Below are positions 26,980-35,645 of a stretch of 64,000 nucleotides of DNA, piece by piece. The notes beneath the pieces were generated by a model that was given only the letters and a program-made list of their open reading frames with translations, ran no database searches and was not told where the DNA came from. The position numbers and the translations under genes were made by a program. Origin of the DNA: Cloacibacterium rupense (GTDB lineage Bacteria > Bacteroidota > Bacteroidia > Flavobacteriales > Weeksellaceae); contig NZ_BMLV01000001.1 of assembly GCF_014645495.1 (NCBI RefSeq), forward strand, positions 810,410-874,409, written 5' to 3'. Numbering within the stretch: position 1 is the first letter of the stretch; each line of letters starts with the position of its first letter.

Positions 26980-29748
26980 TTATTTCTTGATAATTTTAAA
27001 CGCTTTAGCATTACCATTATTCAACATGATGTGTAAGATATACATTCCTGAAGGAATTGAGCCTAACTGAACTTTATTATTGATAATACTTGGCGTAAAA
27101 GTAAGCCCATTCATGTTAATAAGCTGAATGTATCTAATCGTTTCTTTAGTATCTATTGTTAGGTCATCTGTAACATAAGTAGGATAAACTTTTACATCAA
27201 TAGATTTTGAAAAATTAGAAGTCGATAAAAAATCATAACTTACAGGAACTACTGGCAATGGCAGTTTTTTTGCGGTATAAATTTTTAGTTCACCAGGCTG
27301 TAATGGTATACTTGTTCCAGCATTTAAAGCGGTGTTGCTATCTTCAAAATAATCATACCAATTATTACCGAGTGGTAAATTCACATTTACATTTCCTGTA
27401 TAGGTAGACCCGTCCGTTGGCGCATTGAAATTGCCTACTATAAAAACTCTTTTATCATCAGCTCCCCAGATAACACTTCTAGCAGCTTTTCCGGTTCCTA
27501 AATCAGAATTTATAGGATTACCTTCGAAAACCTCTGGTAGAATTCTGGTTCTCAGTTGTATGGTTTGAGCAATTTTTTTATAAGAATTCATTCTAGAAGA
27601 ATTAGTATACCAACCTAAAGTTTCTGGAACGGGCTTAGGGTCTGTTCTATTACCAGCAGCACCACTCGCATTGCTCAAAATACTATAATCATAAGCCAAT
27701 TCTTGGAACATCCATAGCATATGTGGTCCATTGAGCAGAACATTAAAAGCTGTATTAAGAGGAGCTCTATTTGTATAACCCTGAGTAGACCTTAAGGTAG
27801 AACCATTACCATAAGTTTTTGCTTTAAACATATTTCTTTCTTCGTCATGGCTTTCACAATAAGTGACCCAACCATCTTGATTAGAAGCGTCTAAGCTATC
27901 TCCGTCATGTAACCATCCCATTGCTGTTTGCTCATAACTATGAGTATTATTAAGCCAACAAAGCATTCCCCAATTGATATAGTTTTGTCTTTCTCCTGGT
28001 GCCTCTTCCCAATGTTCTAAGATAAAATATGCATCATTATTAGCAGCTTTAACTCCATTATTATAATAATCAAATACAATATCTGTACGATTAGAACAAT
28101 TTTCTCCACAAAATCCATGAGAAATATCCATACGATAGCCATCTACTTTGTATTCATCAATCCAATATTTCAAAGCACTTCTAAGTAAGTCTCTAGTTGG
28201 TCCAAAATTATGATTCCAATCTTGAAAAACACTTGCTCCATGAGGTGCCATTTGATTAAACCAAGGGTTGTTAGCAGCTGTATTATTAGTACCCCAATAT
28301 AGTTTAGCTTGAGGTGCTGACCCAGTAACATGATTAAAAACCATATCCATAATTACTGCTATCCCTCTTTTATGAGCTTCATCAACCAATTTTTTGAGGT
28401 CGTTTTCAGAACCATATGCTTTGTCTAATGCAAAGTAATGAGTAGGATTATAGCCCCAACTTACATTACCTTCAAATTCTGCAATTGGCATTAGTTCAAT
28501 GGCATTCACCCCTAAATTCTTAATATAGTCTAAACGTTCAATAATAGATTTTAAATTCTTATTTGGGGCAAAATCATGAACCCAAACTTCATATATAACT
28601 AAATTATTTTTATTAGGTTTTGTGAAACCTAATGTCTGAGGGCTCCAACTATATTGAGATTTATTCGTTTGAAATACAGCAACATAATTACCATCTGCTT
28701 TTGTTGGGTAAGGCTTCAGATTTGGATAATTTTGTGAGGGTTCCCATTGGTCATTAGGATGCAGAACTTTAGTAGCATAAGGATCACTAATATTTATAGT
28801 ATTATTACCAATTTTTACTACATATTGATAGGCATATTCAACTCCAGGCTGAATTCCTGATAGCTCTATCCACCAATAACCTGTATTCCCGTCTTTCTTT
28901 AATTGATAAGCATTAGAAGCTGTCCAATTATTAAAATCACCAATAACAAAAACATTGTCTGGCAAAACATTATTCTTATCTTTCGCATACAAACATAAGT
29001 GCAACTTGGTTGGATCTGATGAATTATAAGTTACTCCTTCTTTTATTCCATTGGGTTTTGCTTGGTCTTCAGAAGCAGAAACAATAGTAATATTTCTAGT
29101 ATCTGATACAGTATTTCCATTTGCTGTGGCTTCTACTGTATAAAGATAATCGCCAGCTACAGATAATGTTTCAGAAAAAGTGATGCTAGTTCCTGAAGTA
29201 CTACTTACTGTAGCTCCATTTTTTTTCAGAACAATATTTGCTGTAGATGTTGTATTTGCAGTTAAATTCACAGTAGACCCAGCATTAATTATCCCAGATG
29301 AAGATGTAGTAGAAAACTGTACACTAAGCTGACTTGCAGGAGATATATTAATGAAAAAATCTCCTCCAGTGCTGGTTTTTCCTTCTTTTGTTCCAGCAGG
29401 TCCATCATTAAACACCATATCTAATTCTTGAAATGGAGCAGCACAACCTGAGAAATAACTATACATATTATCAATGGTTAGCTCCCAATTAGAACCATTT
29501 TTTACCATTTTATGTTTTTCTAAACCACTTCTCCAAGATGGTGCACACTGCCATCTTACTCCACCAGTCTTCACTCCAATATGAGCATAACAGTTAGTAG
29601 CAGTAGACATTGGGCCAGAACCAGGATTGTAAATAACTTTAATAACCCCTGTATAATCATCAGGAATAATCGCAGGAATTGTAGTTACAGTCTGAGTGTA
29701 AAAAACACTAAAAAACAAAAAATTAAGTAGTAGTAAAATTTTCTTCAT
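26980..29748 (-). CDS. Secreted GH13 alpha-amylase-family enzyme with T9SS sorting domain
   Basis: 922 residues. Signal peptide (MKKILLLLNFLFFSVFYTQ), an N-terminal module of about 200 residues, then a CBM48/E-set-like domain (VFVIGDFNNWTASNAY) as in branching and debranching enzymes. The GH13 barrel has MDMVFNHV (region I), GYRMDISHG with nucleophile Asp541, FILEHWEE with acid Glu578 and ESHDEERN with Asp635. The last 75 residues (VKVYPTYVTDDLTI to AFKIIKK) are a type A C-terminal sorting domain, so export through the type IX system to the surface is expected. It probably cuts or branches alpha-glucan; the exact reaction is not decidable here. Confidence 0.9.
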   Translation of the reverse strand: MKKILLLLNFLFFSVFYTQTVTTIPAIIPDDYTGVIKVIYNPGSGPMSTATNCYAHIGVKTGGVRWQCAPSWRSGLEKHKMVKNGSNWELTIDNMYSYFSGCAAPFQELDMVFNDGPAGTKEGKTSTGGDFFINISPASQLSVQFSTTSSSGIINAGSTVNLTANTTSTANIVLKKNGATVSSTSGTSITFSETLSVAGDYLYTVEATANGNTVSDTRNITIVSASEDQAKPNGIKEGVTYNSSDPTKLHLCLYAKDKNNVLPDNVFVIGDFNNWTASNAYQLKKDGNTGYWWIELSGIQPGVEYAYQYVVKIGNNTINISDPYATKVLHPNDQWEPSQNYPNLKPYPTKADGNYVAVFQTNKSQYSWSPQTLGFTKPNKNNLVIYEVWVHDFAPNKNLKSIIERLDYIKNLGVNAIELMPIAEFEGNVSWGYNPTHYFALDKAYGSENDLKKLVDEAHKRGIAVIMDMVFNHVTGSAPQAKLYWGTNNTAANNPWFNQMAPHGASVFQDWNHNFGPTRDLLRSALKYWIDEYKVDGYRMDISHGFCGENCSNRTDIVFDYYNNGVKAANNDAYFILEHWEEAPGERQNYINWGMLCWLNNTHSYEQTAMGWLHDGDSLDASNQDGWVTYCESHDEERNMFKAKTYGNGSTLRSTQGYTNRAPLNTAFNVLLNGPHMLWMFQELAYDYSILSNASGAAGNRTDPKPVPETLGWYTNSSRMNSYKKIAQTIQLRTRILPEVFEGNPINSDLGTGKAARSVIWGADDKRVFIVGNFNAPTDGSTYTGNVNVNLPLGNNWYDYFEDSNTALNAGTSIPLQPGELKIYTAKKLPLPVVPVSYDFLSTSNFSKSIDVKVYPTYVTDDLTIDTKETIRYIQLINMNGLTFTPSIINNKVQLGSIPSGMYILHIMLNNGNAKAFKIIKK

Positions 29749-29792
29749 TTCTATTTAACTTAAAACAAGTATTTTTTATTAAAATAACACGC

Positions 29793-29825
29793 CAAATATA
29801 ATTGAATAATGTCATTAAAAAAACA
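29793..29825 (-). promoter_or_regulatory. Candidate promoter for GH13 gene
   Basis: Minus strand TTG (29825-29823), 22-nt spacer, TATATTTG (29800-29793), 44 nt before the ATG. The -7 box is a full match; the spacer is at the long end. Confidence 0.45.
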
Positions 29826-29841
29826 AGAAAAATTATGATTT

Positions 29842-30534
29842 TTATTCTTCTAAAAGTTTCTTAATATCTTCAATAAGTAGTTTTCTATCTGGTTGAAATT
29901 TTCCATCTAATTTCGGGTTTTTACCTTCCGCATCTTCATAATTCAAACCAGAATAATATAAAATAGGCATTCCATCTTTCCCAAATCTGCATCTCACATT
30001 ACCTTCTTTATCTACCAAAGCAATCATTCCGCTATGGTTTAGGCTTTCAGCTTGGTCATCTTTATCCCCTACGAAAATATCAAATTCATTAGCAACCTTG
30101 CCGATGTATTCTCTATCACCTGTCAAAAAATGCCAATTAGGATTGGTAACGCCTAATTTTTTGGCGTGATTTTTCAGAAATTCAGGGGTATCATTCGTAG
30201 GATCAATGCTGATGGAAATAATTCCGAAATCTGGGCTATTTATCTCTTTATCTACAAATTTCAGATTGCTGTTCATCACTGGGCAAATGGTAGGACATCT
30301 GGCATAGAAAAACTCCACCACATAGACTTTTCCAAGCATATCTTTGTTAGAAATTTTCTTATTATTTTGGTCAGTTAGCACAAAATTTGGAGCTTTCATT
30401 ACCGTATGAAGGCTTTTTTTGAAATAAGAATTTCCAATAAACAGCGCCAAAACAATCACCAGCAAACCTATCAATTGATAAATCAGCATTTTGTTCATCC
30501 CAAATTTGGAGGGATTTTTTTTATTAGAACTCAT
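29842..30534 (-). CDS. SCO1/SenC-family copper-binding thioredoxin-like protein
   Basis: 230 residues with an N-terminal membrane anchor (about 17-36). The thioredoxin fold has FFYARCPTICPVM with Cys80 and Cys84, and LNHSGM with His167, the three copper ligands of SCO proteins. SCO proteins deliver copper to, or reduce cysteines of, the CuA centre of cytochrome oxidase. It is one nucleotide downstream of a YHS-domain lipoprotein gene, in what appears to be a metal-handling operon. Confidence 0.93.
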   Translation of the reverse strand: MSSNKKNPSKFGMNKMLIYQLIGLLVIVLALFIGNSYFKKSLHTVMKAPNFVLTDQNNKKISNKDMLGKVYVVEFFYARCPTICPVMNSNLKFVDKEINSPDFGIISISIDPTNDTPEFLKNHAKKLGVTNPNWHFLTGDREYIGKVANEFDIFVGDKDDQAESLNHSGMIALVDKEGNVRCRFGKDGMPILYYSGLNYEDAEGKNPKLDGKFQPDRKLLIEDIKKLLEE

Positions 30535-30535
30535 T

Positions 30536-30826
30536 TTATTCTTTTATAGCGTATTTTTCTGGGTCTTTTTTAAACTCATCTTTGCACATAGAATTACAAA
30601 AACCGTAGGTTTTACCTTTGTAATTAGCGGTGTCTTTCAGATATTCTGCGGTTTTCATTCCACAAATTGGGTCTTCTGCATTTACTACTTTTACATTCAG
30701 TTTTTCTCCGTGTGCAGCATTCATCATTTTAGAATGATCTACTTTTTTCACTTCTATATTTTCTTTTTTGCAAGAAATTACAGTAATTGCCAGAATTCCT
30801 GCGATTAAGTATATTGATTTCATCAT
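30536..30826 (-). CDS. YHS-domain lipoprotein
   Basis: 96 residues. Lipobox at Cys19 (TVISC), then a histidine/methionine-bearing linker (VDHSKMMNAAHG) and a YHS domain: DPICGMKTA (Cys55) and YGFCNSMCKDEFKKDP (Cys77, Cys81). YHS domains bind metals, often copper or iron. It is clearly related to the next gene upstream (shared KLNVKVVN, EDPICGMKTA, KDT, YGFC) and so is half of a tandem duplication. Two adjacent ATG codons make the start ambiguous by one residue. Confidence 0.88.
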   Translation of the reverse strand: MMKSIYLIAGILAITVISCKKENIEVKKVDHSKMMNAAHGEKLNVKVVNAEDPICGMKTAEYLKDTANYKGKTYGFCNSMCKDEFKKDPEKYAIKE

Positions 30827-30834
30827 TATTTCAA

Positions 30835-31077
30835 TTATTTTTTAACGTATTTTTTAGGTTCTTTTTTGAAAGCTTCTTTGCAATGCGTTCCGCAAAATCC
30901 GTATAATTTCTTATTATAAGTAACGGTATCTTTCAGAAATTGAGCAGTTTTCATTCCGCAAATTGGGTCTTCAGTGTTCACTACTTTTACATTAAGTTTA
31001 GCGGGTGCTTTTTTTGCCTCTTGTGAATAAGATAATAGAGATACTGCAACCAATGCAGCAGATAAAATATGTTTCAT
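30835..31077 (-). CDS. Secreted YHS-domain protein
   Basis: 80 residues with a cleavable signal (MKHILSAALVAVSLLSYSQ) and no lipobox. YHS domain: DPICGM (Cys40), YGFCGTHCKEAFKKEP (Cys62, Cys66). It is the paralogue of the lipoprotein 8 nt downstream: one copy soluble in the periplasm, one membrane-bound. Likely a metal chaperone or sensor working with the SCO protein; this is inference from the neighbourhood. Confidence 0.85.
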   Translation of the reverse strand: MKHILSAALVAVSLLSYSQEAKKAPAKLNVKVVNTEDPICGMKTAQFLKDTVTYNKKLYGFCGTHCKEAFKKEPKKYVKK

Positions 31078-31253
31078 TTTTTTTGATTTAAAGGGTTAAT
31101 TAAAATTTGAAAATTAAAACCAAAAAAGAAATTATTGAGAAAAAACATTTCAAAAGCAAAAAAAAGAAAAATTTCTACTTTTAAAAGGTTTAGTTGTATT
31201 TCATCGTTTTTCTTTTTGGGTTAAAATTAAAAGTGATTATTTTGAAAATAAAA

Positions 31254-31619
31254 CTAAGAAAGTGGCGGATGAAAAACGCCTTCATCAAAAGGTTTTCCCC
31301 TCAAATTAAAGCAATTTTGGAAATTATTTTCTGTCTTTTTTTCTACTGAAAAATCTGCTATAAACTCTGAAATTTCGTTCACAACAAAAACGTCTATACT
31401 TTTAATCTGAACTTTAGATTCTTTGGCACTTTGATTCTCAGAAGATTTTAGAATTTCTTTTTTCACATAGCATTTACCATTGCAACGCAATTCTGGTCTT
31501 GCTCTATTCTCACAAAGCTGAGTAGAAATATATTCATAATTTACAGCATAATCTAAGATGGGCATTGCCGTTCTAAGCGCCAAAACCAATAATAAAAATA
31601 TGGAAATTACTGTTCTCAT
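31254..31619 (-). CDS. Small exported protein of unknown function with a Cys motif
   Basis: 121 residues. Signal or anchor helix (TVISIFLLLVLALRTAMPIL), then LCENRARPELRCNGKCYVKKE with Cys36, Cys46 and Cys50, which could bind metal, then a polar tail ending HPPLS. I recall similar short proteins beside copper and other metal genes in Bacteroidota but cannot name a family. It lies 176 nt upstream of the YHS genes on the same strand. Confidence 0.7.
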   Translation of the reverse strand: MRTVISIFLLLVLALRTAMPILDYAVNYEYISTQLCENRARPELRCNGKCYVKKEILKSSENQSAKESKVQIKSIDVFVVNEISEFIADFSVEKKTENNFQNCFNLRGKPFDEGVFHPPLS

Positions 31620-31672
31620 TTTTTAAGAATTACAAATTTAATGAAATTAAAATACAATTGATGTGATTTTTG

Positions 31673-31680
31673 TAACTTTG
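31673..31680 (+). promoter_or_regulatory. Candidate -7 box for the broken lipoprotein gene
   Basis: TAACTTTG matches TAnnTTTG, 17 nt before the ATG at 31698. The nearest TTG upstream is too close (12-nt spacer), so support is partial. Confidence 0.35.
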
Positions 31681-31697
31681 AGGAAAGCTTTTAATCA

Positions 31698-32471
31698 ATG
31701 AAAAACTTTCTATTCTTTCTGCTCATTTTTTTAAGTGTGTTTTCTTGCAAAAAAGAAGAAAAAACTAATTCTAAAGTTAAAAAAAAGACATTAGAAAAAA
31801 TCAAAAACGACACTATTTTTATCAAGGAAAAGTGTGCTGTTTTCTTAATTCCAGAAAAAAATTTAATAATAAAAAATGTACAAAATAAAGGATTTGATAA
31901 ACACTACAAAGAAATTGATGAGTTTGGTTACGCTAAGATGTATATAGAAAACAAAGGATTGAAAGTTATATCAACTAACTCAAAATTCTTAATATTCAAA
32001 AATTTAAAAGAAAATTTTATAATCGATGCAAATCAAGAAAACAAAATATTAAAATTATACTTATTTGACATAAACAAAAAACCTTTACTAATAGATAATA
32101 TAAACATAGAAAACGAATACAAAAATTATTTTGGCGAAAAAGACATTTTAAAATTTTCAAAAAAAGAAGAAACCGTACAATTTATTTTCAATGCAATTGC
32201 TTGTCCTTGTGCACAATGGACTAATTTTAACAACAAAAAATCGACAGAAAAATTTTATTTAATTGATGACAAAAAATTGACATAAGATGCGGAAGATTTT
32301 TGGGATGGCTCAAGTTTACCTTTTATTGTAGAAGCAACTGGTGTTTTTTCTGAAAATAAATCTATTCCAAAAGATTTTTCACCAAAAGGAGATGCAGAAA
32401 GAGAAAAATCGAGAATTTTTAAGTACAGAAAAATTAGATTGGTGCAATTAGGAGATAAAAAATATTTTTAA
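31698..32471 (+). pseudogene. Lipoprotein of unknown function, interrupted by one in-frame TAA
   Basis: The first 195 codons read a lipoprotein (lipobox at Cys17, VFSCKKEEK; an IACPCAQW motif near the end) and stop at TAA, 32283-32285. The same frame then stays open for 61 more codons to TAA at 32469-32471, with protein-like text (DFWDGSSLPFIVEATGVFSE; KIRLVQLGDKKYF). Together they make 257 sense codons plus the one stop. A single base change would restore the full gene. It could be a real nonsense mutation, a sequencing error, or a shortened but working protein. The family is not recognised. Confidence 0.75.
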
Positions 32472-32476
32472 TAAAA

Positions 32477-32698
32477 ATGGAAAACAAAATTTTATATCAA
32501 ATTATTATTGGAGGAATATTCTACTTTTTAGTTTCTCTTGCTTTGTACACATTTTTTAAAGAACCAAAACAAATTTTAAAAGATTTTTTAGATGTAACAA
32601 TAAGTAGTTTTTTAGAAAAATTTCTATTTGTTTTTTTAGCTCCAGTATTAATTATTGCACTTCCTTTAATTTTAATTTTCAGAAATAAAAAAAAGTAG
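32477..32698 (+). CDS. Small two-helix membrane protein, unknown function
   Basis: 73 residues with two hydrophobic helices (about 6-28 and 45-68) and a basic end (RNKKK). It begins 5 nt after the end of the interrupted lipoprotein gene and so was probably in its operon. No family recognised. Confidence 0.6.
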   Translation: MENKILYQIIIGGIFYFLVSLALYTFFKEPKQILKDFLDVTISSFLEKFLFVFLAPVLIIALPLILIFRNKKK

Positions 32699-32706
32699 CA
32701 TCCAAC

Positions 32707-34023
32707 CTAAAAATACCTTCCCTTCCATTTTTTCTCCATTTCTTCACGAATTTTCTTTTCGATGGCATTTTCGCCAGGTTCATAAAATTGAGTACCTGAA
32801 ATTTCTTCGGGCAAAAACTCTTGATTTACAAAATTTCCTTCGTAAGAATGGGCGTATTGATAGTCTTTTCCGTAATCTAAATTCTTCATTAATTTAGTCG
32901 GAGCGTTTCTAAGATGCAACGGAACTGGCAAATTACCTGTCTGTTTTACCAAGGCTAAAGCTGCATCAATTGCTTTGTACGTAGAATTAGATTTTGGTGA
33001 ACAAGCCAAATAAACCGCAGTTTCACTCAAAATAATCCTAGATTCTGGATTTCCGATAACATTCACCGCTTGAAAACAATTATTAGCAATTGTTAAAGCA
33101 TTCGGATTGGCCAAACCAATATCTTCCGAAGCTAAAATGAGCATTCTTCTTGCGATAAATTTCACATCTTCACCACCAGCAATCATTCTTGCGAGCCAAT
33201 AAACTGCACCATTCGGATCAGAACCTCTCATTGATTTGATGAACGCCGAAATAATATCGTAATGTTGTTCTCCGTTTTTGTCGTAAAGTGCCATCGTTTC
33301 TTGCAAAACAGAGAGTACATCTTCGTTGGTAATTTCTTTTTCTTTTATATTTTTGAATTGATTAAGCACCAATTCTATAGAATTAATCAGTTTTCTAGCA
33401 TCACCTCCAGAATATTGAATGAAAGCTTCCTTTTCTTTAATTTTGAATTGAGTTCCTTCTTCTTCATTGAATTTTTGCAGAGAAATTTCTGCCAATTCTT
33501 CTAGTTTTTCAAAACTTAACGATTTTAAAACATAAACTTGACTTCTAGACAAAAGCGCAGAAACCACTTCGAAACTTGGGTTTTCCGTCGTCGCGCCGAT
33601 TAATACAATCCACCCTTTTTCTACCGCATGAAGCAGAGAATCTTGTTGAGATTTATTAAAACGGTGAATTTCATCAATGAATAAAATAGGAGATTTTCCT
33701 GAAAAAAGGTTTTGTTTTTTGGCTTCTTCTATTACATCTCTCACGTCTTTTACACCGCTAGAAACCGCCGAAAGTTTGTAGAATTTCCTGCCAGATTTTT
33801 CCGAAATTATTTCTGCCAAAGTGGTTTTTCCCGTTCCTGGAGGTCCCCAAAAAATAAGAGAATTGAGCGTGTCATTTTCTAGCATTTTTCGGATGGTTCC
33901 GTTTTCACCAGTAAGATGCTCTTGACCTAAAACATCGTCTAGAGTTTTTGGTCTTAATTTTTCGGCTAAAGGAATATTGTTTTTCAAGCTTGAGTTAAGA
34001 TTAAGGTTGAGAAGAAATTTCAA
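32707..34023 (-). CDS. rarA: Replication-associated recombination AAA+ ATPase RarA (MgsA)
   Basis: 438 residues from the ATG at 34023. IPLAEKLRPKTLDDVLGQEHL is the family start; Walker A is FWGPPGTGKTTLAE, Walker B LFIDEIHRF, sensor ATTENPSFE, and the C-terminal tetramerisation part has GSDPNGAVYWLARMIAGGED. It acts at stalled replication forks. The first 12 residues (MKFLLNLNLNSS) are unlike the family and overlap the upstream gene by 23 nt; they are encoded by a 6-bp-phased repeat. A TTG start at 33987 giving (M)KNNIPLAEKL would remove both oddities. Confidence 0.95.
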   Translation of the reverse strand: MKFLLNLNLNSSLKNNIPLAEKLRPKTLDDVLGQEHLTGENGTIRKMLENDTLNSLIFWGPPGTGKTTLAEIISEKSGRKFYKLSAVSSGVKDVRDVIEEAKKQNLFSGKSPILFIDEIHRFNKSQQDSLLHAVEKGWIVLIGATTENPSFEVVSALLSRSQVYVLKSLSFEKLEELAEISLQKFNEEEGTQFKIKEKEAFIQYSGGDARKLINSIELVLNQFKNIKEKEITNEDVLSVLQETMALYDKNGEQHYDIISAFIKSMRGSDPNGAVYWLARMIAGGEDVKFIARRMLILASEDIGLANPNALTIANNCFQAVNVIGNPESRIILSETAVYLACSPKSNSTYKAIDAALALVKQTGNLPVPLHLRNAPTKLMKNLDYGKDYQYAHSYEGNFVNQEFLPEEISGTQFYEPGENAIEKKIREEMEKKWKGRYF

Positions 34024-34405
34024 AAGTAGATTTTACTTCATTCCATATTTTTTCAAAATCTTCTAATTGATTTTTATCTATTTGCGACTTGACAATGGTA
34101 ATACTTTTATTTTTATCTTTAAACACATAATCCCCAGCAAAATATTTGATTTCCAACAAATCTTTAAAATCTATTTTTCTATTTTTTAGTCCAAACAAAA
34201 CTATTTCTTGAGATGTAATTTTAAAATATTTTTTGAAAAACTCTAATAAAAAAATCCACAAATAAAGTAATCCAACAATCAAAAATCCATAATGATGCCA
34301 CAGTAATTTTTCTTCACCTAATAAATAACTTGCACCAATAAAAAGCCAGAGAATTCCTAAAAATAAATTGAAAAAAAGTCTCTTCTTGCTATAATTAACT
34401 GTCAT
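34001..34405 (-). CDS. Small membrane protein with a PH-like cytoplasmic domain
   Basis: 134 residues: two hydrophobic helices (about 10-28 and 36-56) then a soluble region (ITSQEIVLFGLKNRKIDFKDLLEIKYF) that resembles bacterial PH-like domains in pattern. Function unknown. It overlaps the annotated rarA start and is divergent from yidD. Confidence 0.65.
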   Translation of the reverse strand: MTVNYSKKRLFFNLFLGILWLFIGASYLLGEEKLLWHHYGFLIVGLLYLWIFLLEFFKKYFKITSQEIVLFGLKNRKIDFKDLLEIKYFAGDYVFKDKNKSITIVKSQIDKNQLEDFEKIWNEVKSTFEISSQP

Positions 34406-34431
34406 GGAAAATATTTTGAATTCTTAAATTT

Positions 34432-34463
34432 CAAATTTATCAATTATTATCCTATTTTTGCAA
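34432..34463 (-). promoter_or_regulatory. Candidate promoter for the PH-like gene
   Basis: Minus strand TTG (34463-34461), 21-nt spacer, TAAATTTG (34439-34432), 26 nt before the ATG at 34405. The -33 end overlaps the TATTTTTG box (34453-34460) that faces yidD. Confidence 0.4.
34453..34460 (+). promoter_or_regulatory. Probable -7 box for yidD
   Basis: TATTTTTG is a full TAnnTTTG match ending 7 nt before the yidD ATG, so the 5' untranslated region would be very short. No -33 box at the usual distance. Confidence 0.4.
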
Positions 34464-34467
34464 GGAA

Positions 34468-34701
34468 ATGCTCAACAAAATTCTCATATTTCCATTGGTA
34501 ATTTTAATCAAATTTTATCAATATGCCATTTCGCCTTGGTTAGGAAAAAACTGTAGGTATGAGCCAACTTGTTCGCATTACACTTTAGAAGCACTTAAAG
34601 TTCACGGACTTTTCAAAGGCGGATTTTTAGGAATTAAAAGAATTATGAGTTGTCATCCTTGGGGCGGAAGTGGTTACGACCCTGTTCCACCGAAAAAATA
34701 G
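34468..34701 (+). CDS. yidD: Membrane protein insertion efficiency factor YidD
   Basis: 77 residues, normal length. [38 protein letters not shown] and [13 protein letters not shown] are the full set of family motifs. A small inner-membrane-associated protein that helps YidC-dependent insertion. It lies 50 nt upstream of lgt. Confidence 0.95.
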   Translation: MLNKILIFPLVILIKFYQYAISPWLGKNCRYEPTCSHYTLEALKVHGLFKGGFLGIKRIMSCHPWGGSGYDPVPPKK

Positions 34702-34751
34702 AAATAAAAATTGTAACATTTTTAAACAATAAAAACTAAATCAATAAAAAT

Positions 34752-35612
34752 ATGAATTTAGCTACGCTACTCTACTACACTTGGGATCCTTCTAAAGGAA
34801 TAGAAATAGGTTCTTTTACATTGCATTATTACAGTTTAATGTTTGTTTTAGCATTTGGAATTGGTTATTATTTATTTGTAAAAATGTTTAAAATAGACCA
34901 CGAAAGCGAGAAAAGTTTAGATTCTATCTTCACTTGGACTTTAGTAGGAACGATTTTGGGTGCTAGATTAGGACACGTTATTTTTTATCAACCAGAGCTT
35001 TTCAAACAAGATTTCTTAAGTGTTTTCTTACCAATACAGACTGTTCCAGAATTCAAATTCACTGGATTTTCGGGATTAGCAAGTCACGGTGCAGCCATTG
35101 TTTTGGTATGTTCTACTATATTTTTAGCCATAAAAGTTTTGAAAAAAAATCCGTTTTGGTTGCTTGATAGATTGGCAATTACCGTTGCATTGGCAGGATT
35201 TTTCATTAGAATTGGCAATTTCTTCAATTCTGAAATTGTAGGAAAACCAGCTCCAGATTTTGCTTTTGCAGTTCAATTTCCTCAAGATAATAGTTACGGA
35301 CCAATAGTTCCTAGATACCCAACTCAATTATTCGAAGCGTTTTCTTATTTGGCTTTATTTTTTGTAATGTGGGGAATTTATTTGTACACCAAGAAAAAAT
35401 ACAGTCAAGGTTGGCTTTTCGGATTTTTCTTTGCCGTTTTGTGGACGATTAGATTTTTAGTAGAATTTTTAAAAGAACCACAAGGCGACGAAAAAATTAC
35501 TTGGGGAATTCTAAATACGGGTCAAGTACTCTCTATACCTTTAATTATTATAGGAATTATTTGTATGATTTATTCCTCTAAAATGAAGTACGAAGACAAA
35601 GTAGAAGCATAA
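34752..35612 (+). CDS. lgt: Prolipoprotein diacylglyceryl transferase
   Basis: 286 residues. Transfers diacylglycerol to the lipobox cysteine of prolipoproteins in the inner membrane. HYYSLMFVLAFGIGYYLF, GARLGHVIFY, SHGAAI and RIGNFFNSEIVGKPA (with the conserved Arg and Asn) mark the family; seven hydrophobic helices are visible. The many lipoproteins in this window are its substrates. Confidence 0.96.
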   Translation: MNLATLLYYTWDPSKGIEIGSFTLHYYSLMFVLAFGIGYYLFVKMFKIDHESEKSLDSIFTWTLVGTILGARLGHVIFYQPELFKQDFLSVFLPIQTVPEFKFTGFSGLASHGAAIVLVCSTIFLAIKVLKKNPFWLLDRLAITVALAGFFIRIGNFFNSEIVGKPAPDFAFAVQFPQDNSYGPIVPRYPTQLFEAFSYLALFFVMWGIYLYTKKKYSQGWLFGFFFAVLWTIRFLVEFLKEPQGDEKITWGILNTGQVLSIPLIIIGIICMIYSSKMKYEDKVEA

Positions 35613-35617
35613 AAACG

Positions 35618-35645
35618 AAGGAAACCGAAAGTGGTTTCCTTTTTT
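35618..35645. terminator. Terminator between lgt and nnr
   Basis: AAGGAAACC, loop GAAAGT, GGTTTCCTT, then T run to 35645. It serves lgt; the minus-strand nnr stop overlaps the T run. Confidence 0.85.

Noticed and set aside
31633-31657. A minus-strand promoter TAAATTTG for the Cys-motif protein
   Set aside because: The only TTG partner gives a 14-nt spacer, too short for the Bacteroidota pattern.
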